Shown piece by piece: positions 42,805 through 50,193 of a stretch of DNA of 55,577 nucleotides (the stretch's first letter is position 1; every line of letters begins with the position of its first letter). Source of the DNA: Chloroflexota bacterium. Its GTDB lineage: Bacteria; Chloroflexota; Anaerolineae; UBA4142. The notes under the pieces are model-generated. The model made no database searches. It was not told the DNA's origin and saw only the letters and a list, made by a program, of their open reading frames with translations. Both the position numbers and the translations under genes were made by a program. The stretch covers positions 1 to 55,577 of the forward strand of contig JACQYF010000069.1 in assembly GCA_016208315.1 (NCBI GenBank), written 5' to 3'.

Positions 42805-43875
42805 ATGAAAAAGCTCCTGGTCGGCATCGGCATTGTCGTGCTCGCATTGATCGTCGCGGTAGGCGTGTTCTTTTGGTACTCGATGCAGCAGCCGTTGTAT
42901 CAACCGGGGATGGTGCGCGCGGGGCAAAACCTGCGCGCACCGCTCGCGCCGGCGCCGCAGCCCGCGGCGGAGCAGAATTTTTGGCTGGTCGAGGACGACA
43001 TCAAACTGCGCCACTTTGCCGATGGAACCGGACGGAATGTCCTCGTCATTCACGGCGGGCCGGGCTATCCGTTTGCCGGGCCCTTGCCCGCGCTCAAACC
43101 GCTGACGAACAAGTACCGTTTTGTCTATTACGATCAGCGCGGCTCGGGCCAATCGTCGCGGCCCATCGCCAAATTCACGTCCTCGAACTATTACGAGAAT
43201 ATGACGACGCTCGACAAAACCTTGGGCCTGGGCGCGCAGATCGCCGACATCGAACGCATCCGGCGCATTCTGGGCGAGGAGAAACTCGTGCTCGTCGGCC
43301 ATTCGTTTGGCGCGTTCCTGGCCGCGCTGTACGCCGCCGAGTTTCCCGAACGCGTCGAGGCGCTGATCTTAATCGCGCCCGCCGATGTGCTAGTGATGCC
43401 CGCCGAGGATGGAGGACTGTACGAGGAGGTCAAGCGCGTGCTGCCGGCAGAGTTGCAAAAAGAATATGCCGACTATCTCACGCGCTATTTCGATTTCGGC
43501 GGCATCTTTTCGAAAAGCGAGACGGAGTTGGTCGCGTTGAATGCCGAGTTCGGCAAATACTATGCGCTGGCCGCGCAGGCCAAGGGGTTTCGCGTGCCGC
43601 CGGAGAGCGAGATAAAAAACAACGGCGGCTGGATGATGCAAGCCATTTTCTTCAGCATGGGGCAGCGACATGATTATCGCGCGGCGCTCAAGCCGGTCGC
43701 TGCGCCGGTCCTTGTCATCCACGGCGCGAACGATCTACAACCGGAAAAAGCCAGCCGCAACTATGCCGACGCATTTCCAAACGCGCGCTTTCAACCGATC
43801 GCGAACGCGGGCCATTTTGTGTTCGACGATCAGCCGTCGGAGTTTGCGAGAGTGGTCGGGGAGTTCTTGAAATGA
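42805..43875 (+). CDS. Membrane-anchored alpha/beta hydrolase (prolyl-aminopeptidase-like)
   Basis: This is a 356-residue hydrolase with an N-terminal anchor (LLVGIGIVVLALIVAVGVFFW). Oxyanion motif HGGPG, YYDQRGSGQS, nucleophile elbow GHSFG, acid Asp in HGANDLQPE and catalytic His in NAGHFVFDD give a complete triad. The HGGPG plus DQRGSGxS pattern is typical of proline iminopeptidases. The anchor suggests it acts outside the cytoplasm or at the membrane. It is co-transcribed with the MerR-type regulator, which may respond to its substrate. Confidence 0.87.
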   Translation: MKKLLVGIGIVVLALIVAVGVFFWYSMQQPLYQPGMVRAGQNLRAPLAPAPQPAAEQNFWLVEDDIKLRHFADGTGRNVLVIHGGPGYPFAGPLPALKPLTNKYRFVYYDQRGSGQSSRPIAKFTSSNYYENMTTLDKTLGLGAQIADIERIRRILGEEKLVLVGHSFGAFLAALYAAEFPERVEALILIAPADVLVMPAEDGGLYEEVKRVLPAELQKEYADYLTRYFDFGGIFSKSETELVALNAEFGKYYALAAQAKGFRVPPESEIKNNGGWMMQAIFFSMGQRHDYRAALKPVAAPVLVIHGANDLQPEKASRNYADAFPNARFQPIANAGHFVFDDQPSEFARVVGEFLK

Positions 43876-43883
43876 AAAGACCC

Positions 43884-43916
43884 GATGTAGGGGCGGGGTC
43901 TCCCCGCCCCTACATC
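43884..43916. terminator. Bidirectional GC-rich hairpin GATGTAGGGGCGGGG...
   Basis: Exact 15-base arms (43884-43898 and 43902-43916) around a 3-base loop, between the convergent hydrolase and ccdA genes. It is a near copy of the element at 3810-3835. Confidence 0.8.
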
Positions 43917-43920
43917 CGCT

Positions 43921-44631
43921 TTACAAGAACCGGTACATCCAATCCGGCGTCAGTCGGAAAAACACCGAGTTGAGCAACTGGAATTTGTCGCTAACTAACA
44001 GCAGTCCCATGATCAGCAGCAGCACGCCGCTCGCGATCTCGACCTTTCGCAGATGCGGGCTAAACCGCTTGAGGAACTTTGTCGCGCTCCCCAGCCCGAA
44101 CGCGACCAGCACGAACGGAATCCCCAGTCCCGCCGAGTACGCCAACAACAATCCGGTGCCTTGCAGCACGGTCGCCTCTTGCGTCGCCAGCGCGATCACG
44201 CCCGAGAGCGTCGGCCCGATGCACGGCGTCCAGCCCGCGGCGAACGCCATGCCGGTGAGCAGCGAGGTCGAATAGCCGAGCGGGCGATTGCGGACCTCGA
44301 CGCGTGCCTCCTGATACAGGAACGGGATGCGGATGATGCCAATAAAGTGGATGCCGAAAACGATCAGGATGACGCCCGCGATGTGCGCGAGGTCGGTCTT
44401 GCTGAGAACGACGGTGAGCACGGAGAGCGCGCTCCAGATCGCGATAAAGATCAGCGTAAAGCCGAGGACGAACGCCGCGGCGTGCGAAACCGCTTCGCGC
44501 CGCACCGTGACTAGGCCCTCCGGCGTCACGGCCGCGCCGCTCAGGTAGCCGAGATAGATCGGCACCATCGGCAAAACACACGGCGACAAAAACGAAAGTA
44601 ACCCCGCGCCAAACGCAAAAAGAATAGCCAT
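43921..44631 (-). CDS. ccdA: CcdA-type thiol-disulfide transporter
   Basis: This is a 236-residue membrane protein with six helices. The two Cys motifs SPCVLPMVP (first helix) and TPCIGPTLS (fourth helix) form the transmembrane disulfide relay. It carries reducing power from cytoplasmic thioredoxin to periplasmic TlpA-like proteins, keeping apocytochrome haem sites reduced. It is the last gene of the cytochrome maturation run, 4 bases after the glutaredoxin-like gene. Confidence 0.93.
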   Translation of the reverse strand: MAILFAFGAGLLSFLSPCVLPMVPIYLGYLSGAAVTPEGLVTVRREAVSHAAAFVLGFTLIFIAIWSALSVLTVVLSKTDLAHIAGVILIVFGIHFIGIIRIPFLYQEARVEVRNRPLGYSTSLLTGMAFAAGWTPCIGPTLSGVIALATQEATVLQGTGLLLAYSAGLGIPFVLVAFGLGSATKFLKRFSPHLRKVEIASGVLLLIMGLLLVSDKFQLLNSVFFRLTPDWMYRFL

Positions 44632-44635
44632 GTAC

Positions 44636-44881
44636 TTACACCTTTCCTAGCAACGCCGCGCGCACGTCCGCCACGCGAATCGGCGCGGCGAGCGTCGTGC
44701 GGTCGTCTATGAGGACAACCGGAATTTTGTCCCAATATTTCTCAAAAAGCGACGGATCGCGCGTGATGTCGCGCTCTTCAAACGTCAATTCAAACTCACG
44801 CCGCAAGCCCAACAGCAATTGGTGCGCGATCTCGCACAGGTGACAGCCGGGCTTGGTATACAGGATGATGCGATGGGACAC
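44636..44881 (-). CDS. Glutaredoxin-like protein (DUF836 type)
   Basis: This is an 81-residue glutaredoxin-fold protein: YTKPGCHLCEIAHQLL gives the CxxC site, and DKIPVVLID carries the cis-Pro. The start is GTG, overlapping the tlpA stop by one base (TAGTG), which indicates coupling. It may pass electrons within the CcdA/TlpA thiol pathway or maintain cytoplasmic thiols. Confidence 0.85.
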   Translation of the reverse strand: MSHRIILYTKPGCHLCEIAHQLLLGLRREFELTFEERDITRDPSLFEKYWDKIPVVLIDDRTTLAAPIRVADVRAALLGKV

Positions 44882-45435
44882 TAGTTTATCTTCGCGATCT
44901 GCTTGTCCAGAAAGTCATCCGTCATCGGGCCGCCGACCACGATGTCGCGGACGATGCCTTTGCGATCCACAAAGATGCTCGTCGGCAAGCCGTTCACGCG
45001 GTACATCCGCCCGACGCGCTCGCCCGTGTCGCGCACGATGGGAAAGTTGACGAGCGTGTTTCGCATAAACGTCCGGATGCCCTCATCCGAGTTTTCGTCC
45101 TGGAAGTTGATGCCGATGATGACGAGACCTTGCTCTTGATATTGCTTGTATTTGCGAACGAGCGCCGGAAATTCCTCGCGGCACGGCCCGCACCACGTCG
45201 CCCAGAAATTGATGATGACCGGGCGGCCCTCCAGCTTGCTCAGCACAATTTCGTCGCCGGTCATGGATTTCAGTATGAATTCCGGCGCAAGGTCGCCCAC
45301 CTTCACCGTGGTCGGGCGAGCAGAGCCGCTAGACGGCGCGGCATTTAGGCCGGCGAGACTCAATCCACTGCACGCGCTCAGTATCAGCGTCAGCAAGCCG
45401 AGCGTCACGATTATTGCGATACGTTTCGCGTTCAT
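44881..45435 (-). CDS. TlpA/ResA-like periplasmic thioredoxin lipoprotein
   Basis: This is a 184-residue AhpC/TSA-thioredoxin protein with lipobox LSAC (Cys 22), the active site FWATWCGPCREEFPAL, the GINFQDENSDEG segment and cis-Pro in VNGLPTSIFVDRKG. It is the likely CcmG/ResA equivalent, reducing apocytochrome CxxCH thiols with electrons from CcdA. Confidence 0.92.
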   Translation of the reverse strand: MNAKRIAIIVTLGLLTLILSACSGLSLAGLNAAPSSGSARPTTVKVGDLAPEFILKSMTGDEIVLSKLEGRPVIINFWATWCGPCREEFPALVRKYKQYQEQGLVIIGINFQDENSDEGIRTFMRNTLVNFPIVRDTGERVGRMYRVNGLPTSIFVDRKGIVRDIVVGGPMTDDFLDKQIAKIN

Positions 45436-45450
45436 AGCACCCTCACAGGG

Positions 45451-45560
45451 CAGTCAACAGTGAACAGTGAACAGTCAACAGTGAATCGCGAACAGTAAAC
45501 AGTTCTAGTCCGTTGACTGTTGACTGTTGACCGTTGACTGTTTACTGTTTACTGTTCACT
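45451..45560. repeat. Self-complementary heptamer array, unit CAGTGAA
   Basis: CAGTCAACAGTGAACAGTGA repeats pair with GTTGACTGTTGACTGTTGAC repeats. The array supplies the last codons and the TAA stop of ccmD (45542-45544) and ends 16 bases before tlpA. Same unit as 1388-1463 and 52821-52880. Confidence 0.9.
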
Positions 45561-45718
45561 TCTTTCTTCAGCTCCTCCACCTCTCGCCGCAGATTCTGTT
45601 CGCGGCGCGAGAGGGTGAAGGCGTAGCCGAGGATGATGATCCAGATGACCGTATATCCGTAAAATAGGAATGATAGGTTGCGAATTTCGGCGAGCAGGTC
45701 TCGCAGAGTGACTTCCAT
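45542..45718 (-). CDS. ccmD: CcmD-like small haem-exporter protein
   Basis: This is a 58-residue protein with one membrane helix (FLFYGYTVIWIIILGYAFTL) followed by a charged coil (SRREQNLRREVEELKKEV), the standard CcmD layout, placed directly after ccmC. GAGG lies 7 bases before the ATG, within the end of ccmC. The final residues NSKQ and the stop codon are encoded by the heptamer array, so the native C-terminus has been replaced by array sequence. Confidence 0.82.
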   Translation of the reverse strand: MEVTLRDLLAEIRNLSFLFYGYTVIWIIILGYAFTLSRREQNLRREVEELKKEVNSKQ

Positions 45719-45722
45719 TGGA

Positions 45723-46493
45723 TTACCTCACATGTTCGGGACGGACTGGCGTTTGTTCCGCGCCGCGCCATTCCGCGGCGCGCGCCGGCGCACTGGGGAC
45801 TTGGGCCGAGAGCGCGCGCCGAATCGCCATCAATTCGTCGCGCAGCGCTTCCAGGCGCACGCGCTGCGCCAGCAGGTAGAAAAAGAGCAGCAGGAACGCG
45901 GTGATGCAGACGAAGAGCGTTTGCACCATCGGCGGCGTCAGCCCGAACGTAAAGCCCTGCTGAGTCTCTTGGAACAACACCGGCGAAATCGAGCGCCAAA
46001 GCCGCGCGCTCATGATCACAATCGGCACGTCGAGCGCGCCGACGATGCCGAACACCGCGGAGAATCGCGCCACGCGCGGATCGTCGCGCGCCGAGGCACG
46101 CAGCATCAGGTAGCCGATGTAGATCAGCCAGAGGATGACGAACGATGTCAGCCGCGGGTCCCACGTCCACCATACGCCCCAAATCGGCCGCGCCCAGATG
46201 GAACCGGAGATGAGCACGATCGTGCAGAACATGACGCCCAGTTCCGCCGCCGCTTCCGCGACGCGGTCCCACGCGCGCGAATTCGTCTTGAGATACGCGA
46301 TGCCCGCGATGAGCACGACGAGAATCCCAAAGAACCCGGCCGTGACAGCGCCCAGGTGAAAGAAGAAAATGCGGTACACCAGGCCCATATTAACTTCGGT
46401 CGGAGCGTACAGGAACGCCATGTACAATCCGACGACTATGAAGATCAGCGTCGCCAGCCCCAGCAGATCGAGCCGGCGGTCAGAGTTGCCCAT
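45723..46493 (-). CDS. ccmC: Haem exporter/handling protein CcmC
   Basis: This is a 256-residue six-helix membrane protein with the tryptophan-rich motif WGVWWTWDPR, which binds haem, flanked by His in FFFHLG and other helices. CcmC loads haem onto CcmE. ATG 46493 has GGAG 6 bases upstream; the longer frame begins inside the spacer array. A charged C-terminal extension of about 40 residues (RVRLEALRDELMAIRR) is longer than in proteobacterial CcmC. Confidence 0.93.
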   Translation of the reverse strand: MGNSDRRLDLLGLATLIFIVVGLYMAFLYAPTEVNMGLVYRIFFFHLGAVTAGFFGILVVLIAGIAYLKTNSRAWDRVAEAAAELGVMFCTIVLISGSIWARPIWGVWWTWDPRLTSFVILWLIYIGYLMLRASARDDPRVARFSAVFGIVGALDVPIVIMSARLWRSISPVLFQETQQGFTFGLTPPMVQTLFVCITAFLLLFFYLLAQRVRLEALRDELMAIRRALSAQVPSAPARAAEWRGAEQTPVRPEHVR

Positions 46494-46510
46494 ACCAAAC
46501 TCCATCTTAC

Positions 46511-46611
46511 CAGTGACAAGTGACACGTGCCAAGTGACAGGGGCGGTTTTACGTTTCACGTTTTACGTTTTACTTCCCTTGTCACCCGTCACCCGTCACT
46601 CCTCACTCCTC
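46511..46611. repeat. Composite self-complementary array, units AGTGACA and ACGTTTT
   Basis: AGTGACAAGTGACACGTGCC at one end and GTCACCCGTCACCCGTCACT at the other pair across an inner run of TTTTACGTTTCACG units. The ccmB stop (46603-46605) is inside. It combines the units of two array types, ACGTTTT also forming the array at 52251. Confidence 0.85.
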
Positions 46612-47274
46612 GACGACGTACTCAAACACCAAAAACGCGACGACGATAAAGACCACGTCGTACGTGATCAGGATGCTGAACCAATTCGAAATCTCTGAAA
46701 AATCACGCGCTTGGATCGCGCCGCCGGTCAGTTTCACCGCGGCCATCAAGAGCGGGATCGAGACCGGAAAGAGCAGGATCGGCAGCATCACTTCGCGCAT
46801 TTTCGTGCTGGCCGCGACCGCGCCGAGCAGCGTGCCCATTCCGGCAAAACCGATCGTTCCTAATAATATATACGGAATGATCGGCCACCACGGTAGCGCG
46901 ACGTTATTCAAGAGCGCAAAGAGCGGCAGAGTTGCCGCTTCCATTACGGTGATAAAGAGCAGATTGCTGATCGCCTTGCCCAGAAAGATCGCGCCGCGGT
47001 CTACGGGCGAGAGCAAAAGCCCTTCCATGCTGCCCTTGTCTTTTTCGGCGGCGAACGAACGACCCAAGCCCAAGATGCCGCTGAACGTGAACGCGACCCA
47101 CAGCACGCCCGAACCAAGCACCGTGATGTCCACCCCTTGCAACTCGAACGCAAAGTTGAAAATCACGAGCACCAACAGCGAAAAGACGACCATGGCGCTC
47201 AAGCTCTCTTTGGTGCGTAGTTCGGCGGCGACATCCTTTTGAACGATGGCGAGAACTTGGCGGACGAATTTCAA
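46603..47274 (-). CDS. ccmB: Haem exporter membrane subunit CcmB
   Basis: This is a 223-residue six-helix protein of the CcmB family: VRQVLAIVQKDVAAELRTKESL, then GRSFAAEKDKGSMEGLLLSPVDRGAIFLGK, the family's most conserved region. With CcmA and CcmC it releases haem-loaded CcmE. The start is TTG at 47274, overlapping the ccmA stop (TTGA), with GGAG 8 bases upstream. Confidence 0.93.
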   Translation of the reverse strand: MKFVRQVLAIVQKDVAAELRTKESLSAMVVFSLLVLVIFNFAFELQGVDITVLGSGVLWVAFTFSGILGLGRSFAAEKDKGSMEGLLLSPVDRGAIFLGKAISNLLFITVMEAATLPLFALLNNVALPWWPIIPYILLGTIGFAGMGTLLGAVAASTKMREVMLPILLFPVSIPLLMAAVKLTGGAIQARDFSEISNWFSILITYDVVFIVVAFLVFEYVVEE

Positions 47275-47990
47275 TTGCGATTCTCCAGCACGCGCGCGTA
47301 GATTCCCATAAATCCGGCGAGGTCGTTCCACTCGGCGTGCGGGAGATCATACGCCAATCGCCCCGCCTTCAGCACGAGCGCGCGATCGCAGATCGCCAGC
47401 CCGCGTTCCAGATCGTGTGTCGAAAACAGGATGCCGCGCCCTTCCTTTTTCGCGTCGAGTATAATCCCGTCGAGCAAGTCCGCGGCGGTCTTGTCCAATC
47501 CGGTGTAGGGCTCGTCCAGCAGCAGGACCGCCGGTTCGTGCAAGAGCATCCGCGCGAGCGTGAGCCGCTGCTGCAAGCCGCGCGAAAGCGTGCGCGCGAG
47601 ATCGTTCAACCGATGCTCGATGCCGACGCGCTTGGCGACCTGCTGCACGCGCTCCGGAATGTTGGGCAGGTCGTAAAGCTGCGCGTAAAAGCGCAAATTC
47701 TCTTCGGCGGTCAGGTCGTCGTACATGAACGTCTGGTGACCGACGAACCCGATCGCGCCGCGGGCCGCGTTCGCGTGCTGCGCCAGCGGAATCCGGCCGA
47801 TCAAAATCCGGCCCGCGTCGGGCCGCGTGAGCGTGGCGATGATGCGCAAGAGCGTCGTCTTGCCCGCGCCGTTCGGCCCGACGAGGGCGACGATTTCGCC
47901 GGGCGCGACACTGAAACTGAGACCGCGCAGCGCCCAGCGCGCGCCAAAGGTCTTGTCGAGCTTGTCAACGGTGATGAGAGTGTCGCTCAC
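47271..47990 (-). CDS. ccmA: Haem exporter ATP-binding protein CcmA
   Basis: This is a 239-residue ABC ATPase: Walker A GPNGAGKTT near residue 39, signature LSRGLQQR (the non-canonical form usual in CcmA), Walker B VLLLDEPYTGLD, and the switch His in FSTHDLERG. It powers CcmE release from CcmC. It overlaps ccmB and the preceding membrane protein gene by four bases each. Confidence 0.93.
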   Translation of the reverse strand: MSDTLITVDKLDKTFGARWALRGLSFSVAPGEIVALVGPNGAGKTTLLRIIATLTRPDAGRILIGRIPLAQHANAARGAIGFVGHQTFMYDDLTAEENLRFYAQLYDLPNIPERVQQVAKRVGIEHRLNDLARTLSRGLQQRLTLARMLLHEPAVLLLDEPYTGLDKTAADLLDGIILDAKKEGRGILFSTHDLERGLAICDRALVLKAGRLAYDLPHAEWNDLAGFMGIYARVLENRN

Positions 47991-49180
47991 TCCTCCTCGC
48001 TCTGGGACAGTTCGAGTAATTCCGCTTTGAGGCGGGCGCGCTCGGCCTTGTATTCTTCCTCGGAAATCTTTTTCTCTTCAAATTCGTCGTCGAGGTCGGC
48101 GATTTCCTGCAACAGATCCATGCGGCGATTGGCGGCCGGTTGCGCGATCATCGCGGCAGCGCGCCGACGGCGAATCACCGGATACAGCAGCAGGGCGAGC
48201 GCGGCCACGGCGGCGACGCCGAGCACGACGCCACCCACCAATTGCATATTGTTGCCCGACGCGGGCGCGGGCGCGGTCGGGCTTCCGCCGGCGGGCGGAG
48301 TCGTAGCGACCGTCGCCGGAAGATTGACGAAACTCGCCGAGACGACGGTCCCCGCTTGGAGATTATCGGCGGAACTGAGGATAAATTTTTGCCCCGATTG
48401 GGTTGGGAAGGGCGCGGGCGCGGAAAGCTGCGCGCTTTGAATCGTGCCGCCGACATCGGCGAGCAGGACGCGGAACTTGTCCACGTTGAAGGGCAGCTTG
48501 AGATTGAAATTGTAGGTCGGCGGCGTGAAAGGCAGTTGATAATTGTAAACGATCTGGTCGGCGCCCGGGGTGAGCGGCAGGGTGTACGACATCACCTCGG
48601 GACCGCGAATGGTCGCATCGTCCGCGGTCGGATTGTCGAATTGGATGTTCAGCGCGCCGGCCAAAAACGGCAGCGACAGCGTCACGCGGTGCGGGCCGGC
48701 GAGCGAAGTTGCGCCAATGTACGTGCGGTCGCCGTTGTTCTGAACGGCCAGGATCTGCAGCACGTCGAGCAGGCCGGTCTGCACGTCAATGACAAAGTGC
48801 GCTTGCGTGACCTGGATCGCGGCGGGATCGGTCGTCGTCTCGTACACGGTCATCGAGACCGGCAGCGTGGTCTGAACCTGATCGAAAGCGAGAACATCGG
48901 AAAAATAGTCCACACCCTGGTAGTTGGCGATCAAGAGATAGCGCGTGGTTGAGATGGTGTCGAGGTTCGAAAAGCTAAAGCGGCCGTTCGCGTCGGCCTG
49001 GGTCGTCTGCGAAATGGTGCTGGTCGCGCCCGCGGGCGCGCTGTGCAGCGTCACCGTCATGCCGGCGGTGTTGGCGAGTTTCGCGTCCTTGGTGCCCTCG
49101 ACGAGCTGCCCATCCATCTTGCCATTGGCGGCGGTCGGCGTTTGCGCGTGCGCCGGACGAGCGGGCTGAGCCATGAGCAC
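47987..49180 (-). CDS. Exported surface protein with C-terminal anchor and SHOCT-like tail
   Basis: A protein of at least 397 residues. The first part is beta-rich and extracytoplasmic (DGQLVEGTKDAKLANTAGMTVTL, carboxypeptidase-regulatory-like). A Pro/Ala linker leads to a membrane helix (LVGGVVLGVAAVAALALLLYP), and the cytoplasmic tail DLDDEFEEKKISEEEYKAER is SHOCT-like. The first canonical start (GTG 49180) would omit most of a signal peptide that is plainly encoded upstream (RILPILVISIFVAFVLMAQ, cleavage near AHA); see findings. It overlaps ccmA and belongs to the maturation operon. Its role is unknown; a periplasmic haem- or apocytochrome-handling role is conceivable. Confidence 0.7.
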   Translation of the reverse strand: MLMAQPARPAHAQTPTAANGKMDGQLVEGTKDAKLANTAGMTVTLHSAPAGATSTISQTTQADANGRFSFSNLDTISTTRYLLIANYQGVDYFSDVLAFDQVQTTLPVSMTVYETTTDPAAIQVTQAHFVIDVQTGLLDVLQILAVQNNGDRTYIGATSLAGPHRVTLSLPFLAGALNIQFDNPTADDATIRGPEVMSYTLPLTPGADQIVYNYQLPFTPPTYNFNLKLPFNVDKFRVLLADVGGTIQSAQLSAPAPFPTQSGQKFILSSADNLQAGTVVSASFVNLPATVATTPPAGGSPTAPAPASGNNMQLVGGVVLGVAAVAALALLLYPVIRRRRAAAMIAQPAANRRMDLLQEIADLDDEFEEKKISEEEYKAERARLKAELLELSQSEEE

Positions 49181-49301
49181 GAATGCAACGAAGATAGAGA
49201 TAACAAGAATCGGGAGAATCCGTAGAACGCGTGAGGTAGATAGGATTTTCGTGTTAAAACTCCTGTCAAAGAATTAGGATTGCAGACTTTCAGCACTCAT
49301 C

Positions 49302-49512
49302 TGTCATTCCGAGGAAGCGGTCTTTGTTCGTAGTCAGCGACGTAGCGCAGTTCGCGGAGTCGCGTCCGCGCGCATGGAACGGCACTCCGCACACCTGCCC
49401 TGGCGGGCGGTGCCACGGAAACCCGCTGCGTGCCGGACTACGAACGCGCATTCGCAAGGTTCTGAGCACGAGGCGGTCACCCGTCCCGCAAACTGGGCTT
49501 CTCGCAATGACA
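49302..49512. repeat. Mosaic palindromic repeat spacer
   Basis: TGTCATTCCGAGGAAGCGG at the left and CTTCTCGCAATGACA at the right frame the spacer, with an inner GTTCGTAGTCAGCGACGTAGCG...CGGACTACGAAC palindrome. It is the second copy of the element at 2437-2723. It ends just past the stop of the CcmI-like gene. Confidence 0.8.
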
Positions 49513-49514
49513 GC

Positions 49515-50078
49515 TTACAACGTGTTGCCGCACTTGGCGCAGAACCGGTCGCCGGCGTGATAGGGCGTGCCGCAGTTGCGGCAGCGCAGCCCGGCCGATT
49601 TGCTTTTGCTCGCGCGCAGACGCGCCACCTCTGCTTCGACCGCGTCGCCGTTGGTCGCCTTGGTGCGAGGCGTCCGTAGGCGGGCTACTTGTTGCTCGAT
49701 GGCATCGTCGGCGGGCGCGGGCGACATGCCCGCGGCTACCGGCGCGTTCTTGCGCCGTTCGCGCAGCCGCGCGACCTCTTCTTCGATCCGCGATTCGGCG
49801 CCGTCGCGGCCGGCCACCTCATCAATCTGTTGCAGCGCCTGCGCTGCGCGCGCTTTGTATTTGTCGCGCAGCAGTTCGTAATCGCTTTGGGAGAGCTTGC
49901 CCATTTGATAGTCGAAATCCAGATCGCGGATCGCGTCATACGCGGAATCGCGCTGGGCGATCAAACTGTCCAGCGCGTCCACGGCCGGCGCGGCTTGCTC
50001 CGCGGGCGAAGTGAAAAGCGGATAGGCAATAAACGCGATGACGACCACGACGAGAATGGCAATAACGATGAATTCCAA
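49515..50078 (-). CDS. CcmI-like membrane protein with C-terminal zinc ribbon
   Basis: This is a 187-residue protein. An N-terminal membrane helix (FIVIAILVVVVIAFIAYPLF) is followed by SAYDAIRDLDFDYQMGKLSQSDYELL, similar to the start of CcmI (CycH), then three copies of an xxEVARLR segment (EEEVARLRER, EQQVARLRTP, EAEVARLRAS) and a double-Cys ribbon CRNCGTPYHAGDRFCAKCG. CcmI holds apocytochrome for haem ligation; this version lacks TPR repeats and has the ribbon instead. It lies between the mosaic repeat and ccmF. Confidence 0.75.
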   Translation of the reverse strand: MEFIVIAILVVVVIAFIAYPLFTSPAEQAAPAVDALDSLIAQRDSAYDAIRDLDFDYQMGKLSQSDYELLRDKYKARAAQALQQIDEVAGRDGAESRIEEEVARLRERRKNAPVAAGMSPAPADDAIEQQVARLRTPRTKATNGDAVEAEVARLRASKSKSAGLRCRNCGTPYHAGDRFCAKCGNTL

Positions 50079-50091
50079 AAGACCTCTGCTT

Positions 50092-50190
50092 TAGCCACGG
50101 AATCACATCGCGCAGCATCCTGTAAGGACGGAAACACACAGAAGGATTTCTGATATTTTACCGTGTGATTCCGTGTGGTTCTGTGGCAAT
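50092..50190. repeat. Imperfect inverted repeat between ccmF and the CcmI-like gene
   Basis: CCACGGAATCACA near 50093 pairs with TGTGATTCCGTGTGG near 50162-50180, with shorter repeated CCGTGTG units. No gene is seen. It again lies just past a stop codon (ccmF, 50194). Confidence 0.65.
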
Positions 50191-50193
50191 AGT

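Noticed and set aside
49057..49296. 79-codon frame near the start of the SHOCT-tail gene
   Set aside because: It is in another frame from the signal peptide, is rich in Ser/Leu by frame bias, and has no continuation into a domain.
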